Below, one piece after another: positions 48,522 through 57,438 of a stretch of 64,000 nucleotides of DNA. This DNA is from Celeribacter arenosi (GTDB lineage: Bacteria; Pseudomonadota; Alphaproteobacteria; Rhodobacterales; Rhodobacteraceae), in the NCBI RefSeq assembly GCF_039539485.1, contig NZ_BAABDF010000007.1, positions 1,178,001-1,242,000 on the forward strand. The letters run 5' to 3'. The number at the start of each line of letters is the position of its first letter. The first letter of the stretch is position 1. The translations under genes and the position numbers were made by a program. The notes beneath the pieces are model-generated. The model did no database searches, had not been told where the DNA came from, and saw only the letters and a program-made list of their open reading frames with translations.

Positions 48522-51266
48522 GTGAGCGACACACCCGAAACCCCTGAAAACCCAGAAGAAATCAAGCGCGTACCGATGGCTTGGGATGGACCGAAGATCT
48601 CCATCACAGAGGAGATGAAATCCTCCTACCTCGACTATGCGATGAGCGTGATTGTTTCGCGTGCAATTCCGGACCTGCGTGACGGCCTGAAACCTGTGCA
48701 CCGGCGCATTCTGTTTGCCATGCACAAAATGGGCAACACGCACGACAAATCCTACCTGAAATCCGCGCGCCCCGTCGGTGACACTATGGGTAAATACCAC
48801 CCCCACGGCGACAGCGCGATCTACGACGCCTTGGTGCGGATGGCGCAGCCGTTTTCGATGTCGCTACCCCTGCTCGACGGACAAGGCAACTTTGGCTCGA
48901 TGGACGGCGATCAGGCCGCGGCCATGCGCTATACCGAGGTGCGGATGGCGAAATCCGCCTCCTTCCTTTTGGCAGATATCGACAAGGACACTGTCGATTT
49001 TGCGTTGAACTACGACGGTAAGGACAGCGAACCCACAGTCCTGCCCGCCCGTTACCCCAACATGCTGGTCAACGGCGCTGGCGGTATCGCGGTCGGCATG
49101 GCCACAAACATCCCGCCCCACAACCTCGGCGAAGTCATCGATGCGACCCTCACACTGATCGATGACCCTGACACCTCGACCGAACGGTTGATGGAAATCA
49201 TCCCGGCCCCGGACTTTCCCACCGGTGCGATGATCCTCGGTCGGGCCGGCGCACGCAAAGCCTACCTGGAAGGCCGCGGTTCTGTCATTATCCGCGCCAA
49301 AACCCGTGTCGAAGAGATCCGCAAGGATCGCTACGCCATCGTGGTCGATGACATTCCCTATCAGGTGAACAAGGCGTCGATGATCGAAAAGATCGCCGAG
49401 CAGGTTCGCGAGAAAAAGATCGAAGGCATTTCGCACGTTCAGGACGAAAGTGACCGTGATGGCGTCCGCGTCGTTGTGGAACTGAAACGCGACGCGACAC
49501 CTGAAGTGGTTCTGAACCAACTCTACCGCTTTACACCGATGCAGACGTCTTTTGGCTGTAACATGCTGGCGCTCAACGGCGGAAAACCCGAACAGCTCAC
49601 GCTGCGCGAATTCCTTGAACATTTCATCACCTTCCGTGAGGAAGTTGTAAGCCGTCGCACCGCCTTTGAACTCAACAAGGCCCGCGACCGCGCGCATATC
49701 CTCTGTGGTCTGGCCGTAGCGGTCACAAACGTGGACGAAGTTGTCGCCACGATCCGCTCCTCCGCAGATGCCGCCGAAGCGCGTGAAAAGCTCATGACGC
49801 GCCGCTGGCCGGCTGCCGATATCGCCGGATACATCAAACTAGTCGACGATCCGAGCCACACGGTGAACGAAGACGGCACCTACAACCTGTCGGAAGTTCA
49901 GGCACGCGCCATTCTCGAACTCCGCCTTCAGCGCCTCACACAGATCGGCGTAAAGGAAGTCACGGACGAGTTGCAGGAACTCGCGGCGAAAATCAAAGAC
50001 TACCTCGACATCCTGTCTTCGCGCGCGCGCATCATGGAAATTATCTCCAATGAACTCAAAGAGGTAAAAGACCTTTTTGCAGTTCCCCGTCGCACAGAGA
50101 TCGTGGATTGGTCCGGCGATATGGACGATGAGGACCTGATCGAAAAAGAGGACATGGTGGTCACCATCACCGCCTCCGGTTGGGCCAAACGCACACCACT
50201 TGCCGACTACCGCGCCCAGAAACGCGGCGGCAAAGGCCTGTCGGGGATGGCCACCAAGGACGAAGACGTTATCACCACGCTCTTTGTGGCGAATACTCAC
50301 ACCCAGCTGTTGTTCTTCACCGACGACGGCATGGCCTACAAACTCAAAACCTATCGCCTGCCACTTGGTGGGCGCACGGCGAAGGGTAAGCCCATCGTCA
50401 ACATTCTCCCGATCCCCACCGGCGTCGGCATCGCGGCGATCATGCCTGTGGACAGGGCCGAGATTGATTGGGACGATCTGCAGGTGATCTTTGCGACGTC
50501 CAAGGGTTCTGTGCGCCGCAACCGCCTGTCGGATTTCACCAATGTGAAGTCGAACGGCAAAATCGCGATGAAGTTTGAAGGCGACGATGAAGGCACCCGC
50601 CTCATCAACGCGCGCATCTGTGACGAAAACGACGACGTCATGCTCGTGACCTCTTCGGGTCGTGCGATCCGTTTCCCTGTCACCGACGTGCGGGTGTTCA
50701 ACTCGCGCTCTTCCACCGGTGTTCGCGGGATCAAACTGGTGAATGAAGGCGACGAAGTCGTGTCGATGTCCGTGATCCGCCATTTTGACTCCGAGCCGTC
50801 CGAGCGGGCCGCTTACCTCAAAATGCGTCGCCAGATGGCTGGCGCGGACGAGGTTGATGGAACCGATGACGACGAAGACGCCGTTCCAGGCGATATCTCG
50901 ATCGAACGTTTCGAGGAAATGCGCGACGCAGAAGAACTCATTGTGACCATCTCCAAAGGTGGCACAGGCAAACTATCGTCGAGCCATGGCTATCCGGTGC
51001 GCGGCCGCGGTGGCCAAGGCGTGACGGCCATGGACAAAGCGATGCGCGGTGGGGCTCTTGTGGCGTCCTTCCCCGTCGGCCTCGATGATCAGATCATGCT
51101 TGCCACCTCCAAAGGCCAATCCATCCGCTGTCCGGTCAACGGCATATCGTTCCGGTCGCGCTCTGCGGGTGGCGTGAAGGTGTTTGACACCGGAAAAGGT
51201 GAGGAAGTCGTCTCTGTCGCGTGGATTGCGGAACGCGAGGACGACGAACCTGACGAGGACGTTTAA
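48522..51266 (+). CDS. gyrA: DNA gyrase subunit A
   Basis: A 914-residue GyrA from a GTG start. The catalytic tyrosine is Tyr137 (AAAMRYTEVRMAK). The quinolone-resistance region reads KYHPHGDSAIYDALVRMAQP with Ser98 and Asp102 in the positions of E. coli Ser83 and Asp87, so wild-type. An acidic insertion (ADEVDGTDDDEDAVPG) in the C-terminal wheel and an acidic tail are present. The GTG at 48522 gives the first 25-residue extension usual in the order. Confidence 0.97.
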   Translation: MSDTPETPENPEEIKRVPMAWDGPKISITEEMKSSYLDYAMSVIVSRAIPDLRDGLKPVHRRILFAMHKMGNTHDKSYLKSARPVGDTMGKYHPHGDSAIYDALVRMAQPFSMSLPLLDGQGNFGSMDGDQAAAMRYTEVRMAKSASFLLADIDKDTVDFALNYDGKDSEPTVLPARYPNMLVNGAGGIAVGMATNIPPHNLGEVIDATLTLIDDPDTSTERLMEIIPAPDFPTGAMILGRAGARKAYLEGRGSVIIRAKTRVEEIRKDRYAIVVDDIPYQVNKASMIEKIAEQVREKKIEGISHVQDESDRDGVRVVVELKRDATPEVVLNQLYRFTPMQTSFGCNMLALNGGKPEQLTLREFLEHFITFREEVVSRRTAFELNKARDRAHILCGLAVAVTNVDEVVATIRSSADAAEAREKLMTRRWPAADIAGYIKLVDDPSHTVNEDGTYNLSEVQARAILELRLQRLTQIGVKEVTDELQELAAKIKDYLDILSSRARIMEIISNELKEVKDLFAVPRRTEIVDWSGDMDDEDLIEKEDMVVTITASGWAKRTPLADYRAQKRGGKGLSGMATKDEDVITTLFVANTHTQLLFFTDDGMAYKLKTYRLPLGGRTAKGKPIVNILPIPTGVGIAAIMPVDRAEIDWDDLQVIFATSKGSVRRNRLSDFTNVKSNGKIAMKFEGDDEGTRLINARICDENDDVMLVTSSGRAIRFPVTDVRVFNSRSSTGVRGIKLVNEGDEVVSMSVIRHFDSEPSERAAYLKMRRQMAGADEVDGTDDDEDAVPGDISIERFEEMRDAEELIVTISKGGTGKLSSSHGYPVRGRGGQGVTAMDKAMRGGALVASFPVGLDDQIMLATSKGQSIRCPVNGISFRSRSAGGVKVFDTGKGEEVVSVAWIAEREDDEPDEDV

Positions 51267-51280
51267 GAACCAGCAGCGAA

Positions 51281-51304
51281 TCCTGTGGCCGCGCGGCCAC
51301 AGGA
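51281..51304. repeat. 24-bp perfect palindrome after gyrA
   Basis: Arms TCCTGTGGCCGC and GCGGCCACAGGA (51281-51292 and 51293-51304) are perfectly complementary, giving a stem of about 10 bp with a GCGC loop. It lies 15 bases after the gyrA stop and has no T-run, so it would be a poor terminator; it may stabilise the 3' end of the mRNA or mark a Rho-dependent end. Confidence 0.7.
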
Positions 51305-51411
51305 CGCCTGCAAGAGGCTGGCTACCGCTACGTAAAACGACGCTTTTGTGACTATATGACCAACAGAATCAAGATGTTTCATCTGTAATCCTGCCCGGAA
51401 GAGTATTTGCC

Positions 51412-52323
51412 ATGCGTTATCTTTTGACCGCTGCCTCGGTCGCCCTGTTCACTACACCAGCTGTTGCTCTGGAGTTCTCCAAAACAGCGGTCGAAGCAAC
51501 GCTGACACAAGCGAGCAGTGACGGGGTCACCGAAAATGTCTTCAGCATTGCGGGCAAAGCGTCATTTGTGCATGGATCTCTGTTCGGCGAACTCAACGCA
51601 GGCCTTGTGCGTCAAAAGTTCACCGCAGGTCCGTTTGAAGAGACTGCCGAGATTAGCACCTCTTCTCTCGTGATCGGGACATCTATTGCCGGAATTTCGG
51701 ATGTCTACGCCCGTGCGAGCATCATCAATGCATCCTTTGACGATGAATTTAGTGACAGTGAGACCCTGTGGGGTCTGGGTGCGCAAACCAACCTTCTCTA
51801 CGGCGAATATGGTTTCGAATTCATGACCAATTCGAGTGGCGACCGTATCTACACCATCGCGGCCGCCCTGCCGATCACCGACAATGTCGACGCCTACGGA
51901 TACTGGCGCAATCTGGACGACGATGATCCCGTCGATACGCAATACGGTTTCATTCTGGACGTTGATCGCGGACCCTTCACCGGCACGATCGGGTACTTGG
52001 ATCTGGACGAAGGTGACAAATTGGCCGGCATCGACATGAGCTATGATCTGTCGCCCAAAATTTCCGCCAAAGCCAACCTTGCCCGCTACTTCGAAGAAGA
52101 CCCGGTCACTTTCGTGGCTCTGGGCCTTGGCTACGAAGTCGCCCCCAACGCATCCATCGAAGCCCGCATCGGCCAGGCTCGCCCGCATTCCGGCGACAAT
52201 GCGACTGTCGTGGGGATCGCCATGCGGCTTGACACCTATGATAGCCGTCGGGTCGTCAAACGCGCGGAAGACAGCTTTTCGAAAATTTCCGGCAACCTGT
52301 TCACCAACGCGATCAGCTTTTGA
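51412..52323 (+). CDS. Candidate outer-membrane beta-barrel protein
   Basis: A 303-residue protein with a signal peptide (MRYLLTAASVALFTTPAVA). The mature part has alternating polar/hydrophobic strands (DAYGYWRN, YGFILDVDRGPFTGTIGYLD, FVALGLGYEVAPNASIEARI), typical of a porin-like or OmpA-like barrel without the C-terminal Phe required for BAM (it ends ...AISF, where F is the last residue, which would fit). The family is not recognised with certainty. It is a single gene between gyrA and trmFO. Confidence 0.6.
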   Translation: MRYLLTAASVALFTTPAVALEFSKTAVEATLTQASSDGVTENVFSIAGKASFVHGSLFGELNAGLVRQKFTAGPFEETAEISTSSLVIGTSIAGISDVYARASIINASFDDEFSDSETLWGLGAQTNLLYGEYGFEFMTNSSGDRIYTIAAALPITDNVDAYGYWRNLDDDDPVDTQYGFILDVDRGPFTGTIGYLDLDEGDKLAGIDMSYDLSPKISAKANLARYFEEDPVTFVALGLGYEVAPNASIEARIGQARPHSGDNATVVGIAMRLDTYDSRRVVKRAEDSFSKISGNLFTNAISF

Positions 52324-52414
52324 TCCGGACAAAATGGTAACCTGAGGGCGGCGCATGTGCCGCCCTTTTGCGTGCCCTCTTTCCCTTGGCGCGCGGACAA
52401 GCTACATCCCCCGC

Positions 52415-53770
52415 ATGACAAAAGAATTGCACATCGTTGGCGGCGGAATGGCCGGATCCGAAGCCGCCTGGCAGGCCGCGAACCTCGGCGTTCGCGTGGT
52501 TCTCCATGAAATGCGCCCCAAAGTCGGCACCTTTGCCCACCAAACCGGCAATTTTGGCGAAATGGTTTGCTCGAACTCGTTCCGCTCGGATGATGACGAA
52601 CAAAACGCCGTGGGCCTTCTTCATTGGGAGATGCGTGCGTCCAAGGGCCTGATCATGGCCTCGGCGGATCGTCACAAACTTCCTGCGGGTGGCGCCTTGG
52701 CTGTGGACCGCGAACCCTTCGCAGAACACGTGACTGCGGCCCTCAAAAGCCACCCCAATATCGAAACCTCCTACGAAGAAGTCACCGAACTTCCCGATGA
52801 GGGCGAATGGATTTTCGCGACCGGCCCCCTGACGTCGCCCGCCTTGGGCGAAGCGATCGCGCGCGAAACCGGCACCGATCGCCTCGCGTTTTTCGATGCC
52901 ATTGCGCCCATCGTCTATGCCGAGAGCATTGATATGTCGGTCGCATGGATGCAGTCGCGCTACGACAAAGGCGAAACCGAGGATGAGCAAAAAGCCTACC
53001 TCAACTGCCCGATGAGTAAGGACCAGTACGAAGCCTTTATCGATGCCCTGCTCGCCGCCGACAAAACCGAGTTCCACGAAGGCGAAACTGCCGGATACTT
53101 TGATGGTTGCTTGCCCATCGAAGTCATGGCCGAACGCGGTCGCGAAACCCTGCGGTTCGGCCCGATGAAACCGATTGGCCTGACCAACGAACATCGACCG
53201 GACGACAAACCATATGCTGTCGTTCAACTGCGCCGCGACAACAAACTCGGCACACTTTACAACATCGTCGGCTTTCAAACAAAGATGAAGTACGGCGCAC
53301 AAACCGCTGTTTTCAAGATGATTCCCGGACTTCAGGATGCGTCTTTCGCGCGCCTCGGTGGCATCCACCGCAATACCTTCCTCAACTCGCCAACACTTCT
53401 CGATGATCATATGCGCCTACGCTCCAAACCGAACATCCGCTTTGCCGGTCAGGTCACCGGTGTGGAAGGCTACGTTGAAAGCGCGGCGATGGGGCTCCTT
53501 GCCGGACGCATGGCTGCCCACACAATCATGGGCCGCGACCTCGCGCCCCCACCGTTCACAACGGCGATGGGTGCCCTGATCAACCACATCACCGGCGGTG
53601 CGGATGCCAAGACGTTCCAGCCGATGAACGTGAACTTCGGCCTCTTCCCGCCGCTCGAAGGATTGCGCGGTGGCCGAAAAGGGCGAAAAGAGCGTTACAA
53701 AGGCTACACAGTCCGCGCCAAAGTAGACTTTAATCAATGGCTTGAGGCGCAATCCTCATGCAATGCATAA
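52415..53770 (+). CDS. trmFO: tRNA (uracil-5-)-methyltransferase TrmFO
   Basis: A 451-residue flavoprotein that methylates U54 of tRNA using methylenetetrahydrofolate and FADH2. The FAD-binding motif is ELHIVGGGMAGSEAAWQAA at the N-terminus; QTGNFGEMVCSNSFRSDDD, GGIHRNTFLNSPTLLD and EGLRGGRKGRKERYK are family-specific. The ATG at 52415 is chosen as the first one directly before the Rossmann motif; a longer start would add 20 unrelated residues. Its last 13 bases overlap the gluQ gene. Confidence 0.96.
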   Translation: MTKELHIVGGGMAGSEAAWQAANLGVRVVLHEMRPKVGTFAHQTGNFGEMVCSNSFRSDDDEQNAVGLLHWEMRASKGLIMASADRHKLPAGGALAVDREPFAEHVTAALKSHPNIETSYEEVTELPDEGEWIFATGPLTSPALGEAIARETGTDRLAFFDAIAPIVYAESIDMSVAWMQSRYDKGETEDEQKAYLNCPMSKDQYEAFIDALLAADKTEFHEGETAGYFDGCLPIEVMAERGRETLRFGPMKPIGLTNEHRPDDKPYAVVQLRRDNKLGTLYNIVGFQTKMKYGAQTAVFKMIPGLQDASFARLGGIHRNTFLNSPTLLDDHMRLRSKPNIRFAGQVTGVEGYVESAAMGLLAGRMAAHTIMGRDLAPPPFTTAMGALINHITGGADAKTFQPMNVNFGLFPPLEGLRGGRKGRKERYKGYTVRAKVDFNQWLEAQSSCNA

Positions 53771-54609
53771 CCCGCTTTGCGCCGTCACCGACGGGTCCAC
53801 TGCACTTGGGTCATGCCTTCTCGGCTCTGACCGCATTTCGCCTCGCACAATCGATGAACGGTCGTTTCCTCCTACGGATCGAGGACATTGACCAATCGCG
53901 TGCGCGGCCCCAATGGGAAGCGCAGATTTACAATGATCTCGCGTGGCTCGGGCTGACGTGGGAAACACCGGTTCTGCGCCAATCGGACAACCTGGCGGCC
54001 TACAGTCGGGCTCTGGATTTGCTTTGGGAAAAGGGGCTGCTCTACCCCTGCTCGTGCAACCGCCGCGATATTTCTGCGGCGGCCAGCGCTCCACAGGAGG
54101 GTGCCCCCCTGCAAGGGCCCGATGGCATCATCTATCCCGGAACCTGTCGCCCCACGCAGCCTCCAACGGGCCCCAGACCGTATGATGTTGCCCTCCGGCT
54201 CGACATCGCAAAGGCAACACAGGAGATTTCGCATGTTGAATGGGATGAAGCCGGCCCCGATTGCGGACACCATTCCATCCCCTCCAGTGAGCTAATCACG
54301 TCTATAGGTGATGTCGTGCTCGCACGGAGGGATATGGGCACATCCTATCACCTCTCTGTGGTCGTCGATGATGCCGCACAGGCGATTACACATGTTGTGC
54401 GCGGAGAGGACCTTGCACCAGCCACGCCGATCCACGTCCTGCTTCAAACTCTCATGGGGTTCCCGACAGCGGCCTATTACCACCACACCCTGATCCGCGA
54501 CGAGGCAGGTAAACGACTCGCGAAACGTGACGATGCGCGGGCGCTATCGACCTACCGTGACATGGGCAAAACGCCGGCAGATATCAGGGAAATGGTCGGC
54601 CTCGCCTGA
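53758..54609 (+). CDS. gluQ: Glutamyl-Q tRNA(Asp) synthetase
   Basis: A 283-residue truncated glutamyl-tRNA synthetase that attaches glutamate to queuosine at position 34 of tRNA(Asp). The HIGH-like site is FAPSPTGPLHLGHAFSA, the KMSKS-like site is AGKRLAKRDDAR, and a zinc-binding set (CSCNRRDI ... YPGTCR) is intact. It lacks the anticodon-binding domain, as expected. It overlaps trmFO by 13 bases, so both are tRNA-modification genes in one transcript. Confidence 0.94.
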   Translation: MQCITRFAPSPTGPLHLGHAFSALTAFRLAQSMNGRFLLRIEDIDQSRARPQWEAQIYNDLAWLGLTWETPVLRQSDNLAAYSRALDLLWEKGLLYPCSCNRRDISAAASAPQEGAPLQGPDGIIYPGTCRPTQPPTGPRPYDVALRLDIAKATQEISHVEWDEAGPDCGHHSIPSSELITSIGDVVLARRDMGTSYHLSVVVDDAAQAITHVVRGEDLAPATPIHVLLQTLMGFPTAAYYHHTLIRDEAGKRLAKRDDARALSTYRDMGKTPADIREMVGLA

Positions 54610-54639
54610 CCCCTTCGGGAGCGAGAGCGGACTACGTCC

Positions 54640-54999
54640 TCACGCCTCTGGCGTCATGAGCTCTACAACGTCGCCGCCACGCACCGCACGGTAGAAACAG
54701 GACCGTCGGTTTGTGTGACAGGCGGGTCCGCTCTGATTAACCGTCACGAGGATGCAATCCTCATCGCAGTCATAGCGAAAATCCACGAGTTCCTGAATGT
54801 GACCCGAGGTTTCCCCTTTGACCCAATAGTCCTGCCGTGACCGGCTCCAATAGGTGACGCGACCCGTGTCCAACGTGCGCGCGACGGCCTGCGCGTTCAT
54901 CCACGCCAACATCAATACCTCGCCACTGTTTGCATCCTGCGCGATGGCAGGGATCAGTCCGTCGGCATTGTAGCGCAGGCTCGTTGGATCAAAAGTCAT
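54640..54999 (-). CDS. hisI: Phosphoribosyl-AMP cyclohydrolase
   Basis: A 119-residue stand-alone HisI catalysing the third step of histidine synthesis. Metal ligands and substrate blocks are visible: TYWSRSRQDYWVKGETSGH, FRYDCDEDCILVTV (Cys78) and GPACHTNRRSCFYR (Cys94, Cys101). There is no HisE part. It is divergent from the NifU-like gene, with 82 bases between the starts; no other his genes are in the window. Confidence 0.95.
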   Translation of the reverse strand: MTFDPTSLRYNADGLIPAIAQDANSGEVLMLAWMNAQAVARTLDTGRVTYWSRSRQDYWVKGETSGHIQELVDFRYDCDEDCILVTVNQSGPACHTNRRSCFYRAVRGGDVVELMTPEA

Positions 55000-55081
55000 G
55001 GTGTTTTCCTTTTCAAAGCGCGCGACCTGCCCTATCTATCTGGGCAAATGCCTGATTGGCAACGCTCGGAAGACCACCAAA

Positions 55082-55528
55082 ATGTCCAATGATCTCGCCA
55101 AACTCTATTCGACGCGCCTTCTGGCGCTCGCAGCTGACATTCCTCATGTCGGCCGCTTGGAGGCCCCTCAGGCAACGGTGCGCGAACGGGCGCCACTGTG
55201 TGGATCGACCGTGACCGTCGATATGGATATCGAAGATGACCGCGTTCAACACTTTGCACAGGACGTAAAAGCATGCGCCCTTGGTCAGGCAGCGGCGGCG
55301 GTCGTGGGCGCGAACATCATCGGATGTACCCACGCCCAAATTGCCCGCGCCAAACGCGAACTTGCGGCGTTTCTCAAAGAAAACGGCCCCGTCCCCGCCG
55401 CACCGTTCGACGGCTTTGAAGCACTCCTGCCCGCACGGGACTACAAAAACCGCCACGCATCCATTCTGCTCGCGATCACCGCAGCCGACCAAGCCTTTGC
55501 CCAGGCTGCAGAAAAAGATTGCGCTTAA
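55082..55528 (+). CDS. NifU/IscU-like iron-sulfur scaffold, third ligand missing
   Basis: A 148-residue protein of the NifU N-terminal (IscU-like) fold. Compared with IscU, the first two cluster cysteines are present (Cys40 in PLCGSTV, Cys65 in KACALGQA), but the third (Cys in the HCS motif) is Ala126 in RHASILL. Thus a normal [2Fe-2S] scaffold role is doubtful; it may deliver clusters in another way or bind another metal. The ATG at 55082 is the one consistent with the fold; the longer frame adds 28 residues with no homology. It precedes a soluble chemoreceptor by 50 bases. Confidence 0.8.
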   Translation: MSNDLAKLYSTRLLALAADIPHVGRLEAPQATVRERAPLCGSTVTVDMDIEDDRVQHFAQDVKACALGQAAAAVVGANIIGCTHAQIARAKRELAAFLKENGPVPAAPFDGFEALLPARDYKNRHASILLAITAADQAFAQAAEKDCA

Positions 55529-55540
55529 CGAAGATGTAAC
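55525..55540 (+). promoter_or_regulatory. CtrA-like box before the chemoreceptor gene
   Basis: TTAA-CGAAGAT-GTAAC matches TTAA-N7-TTAA in seven of eight positions, 40 bases upstream of the chemoreceptor start; its first half overlaps the NifU-like stop codon. In Rhodobacterales CtrA controls motility and chemotaxis genes, so the position is suggestive. Confidence 0.35.
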
Positions 55541-55578
55541 AGCCATGCGCCATCTTCTGGGCCAAACTGGAGACGCGC

Positions 55579-56985
55579 ATGATTCCCAATCCCGATTTTG
55601 ACAATGCCACGACTGCGGACGACGGACTGTCCCGCCTTGCGGAATACGCAGGTCATCTGGGGTATGAAATTGTCGACATTGCCGGCTTTCTTGACGAGGT
55701 CGATCATCAATCAATTCGCCAAATTGGCGTCCTCGAACGTGCCCAGACCGCAGTGCATGCCGTCACGAGCGGAAATCTGGCTGTGCGCGCGGCGATCGAT
55801 GCCGTCACGGAGATCACCGACAGCACGCTCGAACAGGTGGAAGGATCGGTCGGCTTTGTGCGCAACAGCGGCCAAAAATCCGCCTCTGTCGCGACATGGG
55901 TAAAGGCCCTATCCGAACGCATGGAACGGGTGGCCACCTCACTGAACGCGGTAGAAGCGAACAATGCCCATATCGCCGAAATTGCGCGTCAGGTGAACAT
56001 TCTCGCCATTAACGCCAAGATCGAGGCCGCGCGCGCAGGTGATTCCGGTCGCGGGTTCGGCGTCGTCGCCGAGGCGATCAACGAGCTTAGCCAGAAAACC
56101 GCCCGCGCAGCCGAAGGTATTGAGGAAAACATCTCTGACCTGTCCGTGTGGGTCTGCAAGCTGCGCGAAGAGGCCAAAGGGGTCTCCGACGATGCAGGCC
56201 ATGTCATTGAAAGCGCAGATGCGACAGACAAGGCATTGAATGAAATCGCGCTCGGCGTGCGCGAGACCCACGAAGCCACCCATGATATGAAACGCGAAGC
56301 GGAAAGCGTGCGCTCCGCAATTGAACAGTTCGCGCCCGCGTTTAAAGAGATCGAAAGCGCCGCAAACGAAACGGCGGCCGGCATTACGACCGCTCATGAG
56401 CGCACGGATAAACTGATCGATACCTCGGAGACCATCTTCCAAACCTGCGTTGCACTGGGTGGGGCGAGCGATGAACTCCACTTTATCGATGCGCTGACCG
56501 AAACCGCCAAACAAGCCGGCCTGGTTTTCGAAGAAGCGCTCCAATCCGGGCGGATCACCAGTCAGGATCTGTTTGACCGGAACTACGTGCCCATTTCGGG
56601 CACCAATCCCCAACAATACGCCGCCCGCTTCACCGGGTTCACGGATGAGGTTCTGCCCGCAATTCAGGAGCCGATGCTCTCTTTTGATCCCAAAGTCGTC
56701 TTTTGTGCAGCCATTGACCCGAATGGTTATCTCCCCACACACAACGCGAAGTTTTCCCAGCCCCAAGGCACAGACCCCGACTGGAATGCGGCCAATTCGC
56801 GTAACCGTCGCCTGTTCAACGATCGCGTCGGCGTGAAAGCGGGACGCAACACCGAACCGTTCCTTCTACAAGTCTATCGCCGCGATATGGGGGGCGGAAA
56901 CTTTGTCATGATGAAGGACCTGTCCTGCCCGATTTTTGTAGCGGGTCGTCATTGGGGTGGCATGCGCATGGGCTACAATTTCTGA
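55579..56985 (+). CDS. Soluble methyl-accepting chemotaxis protein with C-terminal sensor region
   Basis: A 468-residue protein with no membrane helix. The N-terminal half is a coiled-coil MCP signalling domain with the tip HIAEIARQVNILAINAKIEA and ARAGDSGRGFGVVAEAINEL. The C-terminal part (about 290-468) is a separate domain with DLFDRNYVPISGTNPQQY, SRNRRLFNDRVGVKAG and HWGGMRMGYNF. The order is inverted from classic transmembrane receptors, in which sensing is N-terminal. GGAG lies 8-12 bases upstream of the ATG. It may sense an intracellular cue and feed into a CheA array encoded elsewhere. Confidence 0.87.
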   Translation: MIPNPDFDNATTADDGLSRLAEYAGHLGYEIVDIAGFLDEVDHQSIRQIGVLERAQTAVHAVTSGNLAVRAAIDAVTEITDSTLEQVEGSVGFVRNSGQKSASVATWVKALSERMERVATSLNAVEANNAHIAEIARQVNILAINAKIEAARAGDSGRGFGVVAEAINELSQKTARAAEGIEENISDLSVWVCKLREEAKGVSDDAGHVIESADATDKALNEIALGVRETHEATHDMKREAESVRSAIEQFAPAFKEIESAANETAAGITTAHERTDKLIDTSETIFQTCVALGGASDELHFIDALTETAKQAGLVFEEALQSGRITSQDLFDRNYVPISGTNPQQYAARFTGFTDEVLPAIQEPMLSFDPKVVFCAAIDPNGYLPTHNAKFSQPQGTDPDWNAANSRNRRLFNDRVGVKAGRNTEPFLLQVYRRDMGGGNFVMMKDLSCPIFVAGRHWGGMRMGYNF

Positions 56986-57016
56986 GCGCAACTTGCGCCA
57001 CGCGTACTTCATTCCC

Positions 57017-57053
57017 AAAAAAAAGCCGCGCACACTGAAAAGTGTGGCGGCTT
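57017..57053 (-). terminator. Minus-strand terminator downstream of the 40-residue protein gene
   Basis: Read on the minus strand, AAGCCGC-CACACT-TTTC-AGTGTG-C-GCGGCTT forms a 13-bp stem with one bulge and ends in a run of eight T. It lies after the small gene at 57171-57293 and can only serve a minus-strand transcript, because the plus-strand side lacks a T-run. Confidence 0.85.
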
Positions 57054-57170
57054 AAGTACGATCTGCCGGTCCGTTTTGGGCGGGATGAGGATCGCCCCGA
57101 CGGAACAGGTGAAGTCGAAACCTTGGGGAAAGGCCGGGCCGGTGGGTCAGATCTTGGGCAGAAACAGGTG

Positions 57171-57293
57171 TTAGAAGATTGCCGGGATAGAAAGCCCGCC
57201 GATCAGGATCACAAGCAGGGAAACCGCACCGACCATGTCTTCGGCAAGTGTCGAACGGGAACGTGTCAGAGCGGATTTCAAATCGTGGATCAT
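57171..57293 (-). CDS. 40-residue single-helix membrane protein
   Basis: The frame MIHDLKSALTRSRSTLAE... encodes an amphipathic/basic N-terminus of about 18 residues followed by a single hydrophobic helix (MVGAVSLLVILIGGLSIPAIF) at the C-terminus. AAGGG lies about 8 bases before the ATG, and a strong terminator follows 118 bases downstream, so it has the parts of a complete gene. No family is recognised with certainty, though tiny proteins of this look occur in Rhodobacterales. It may be missed by automatic annotation because of its length. Confidence 0.65.
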   Translation of the reverse strand: MIHDLKSALTRSRSTLAEDMVGAVSLLVILIGGLSIPAIF

Positions 57294-57356
57294 ATCGAAT
57301 TCCCTTGATGAACTTACGCATCGTCAGCGCGTTAAGGTTAATGTTTGTTGCCTATT

Positions 57357-57400
57357 TGTTCTCATATTGCCTCCGCTCTGTAAAGAACTTTATGAGAACA
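57357..57400. repeat. 10-bp inverted repeat upstream of the 40-residue protein gene
   Basis: TGTTCTCATA (57357-57366) and TATGAGAACA (57391-57400) are perfect inverted copies 24 bases apart. They lie between the end of recG and the small gene, so could be its operator or the 3' hairpin of recG mRNA; the T-run after it is poor. Confidence 0.4.
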
Positions 57401-57438
57401 TTAGCGAACAAAAAGTAACCGACGAAAAATTTTTTCGT

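Noticed and set aside
51269..51283. GAAC-N7-GAAT after gyrA as a LexA box
   Set aside because: One half-site is off and the position is downstream of gyrA and far from the next start.
52313..53410. Long antisense frame across trmFO
   Set aside because: It mirrors the codon bias of trmFO on the opposite strand; the plus-strand gene is certain.
57394..57407. GAAC-ATTAGC-GAAC as a LexA box
   Set aside because: The spacer is 6 bases, not 7, so it does not fit the LexA operator.
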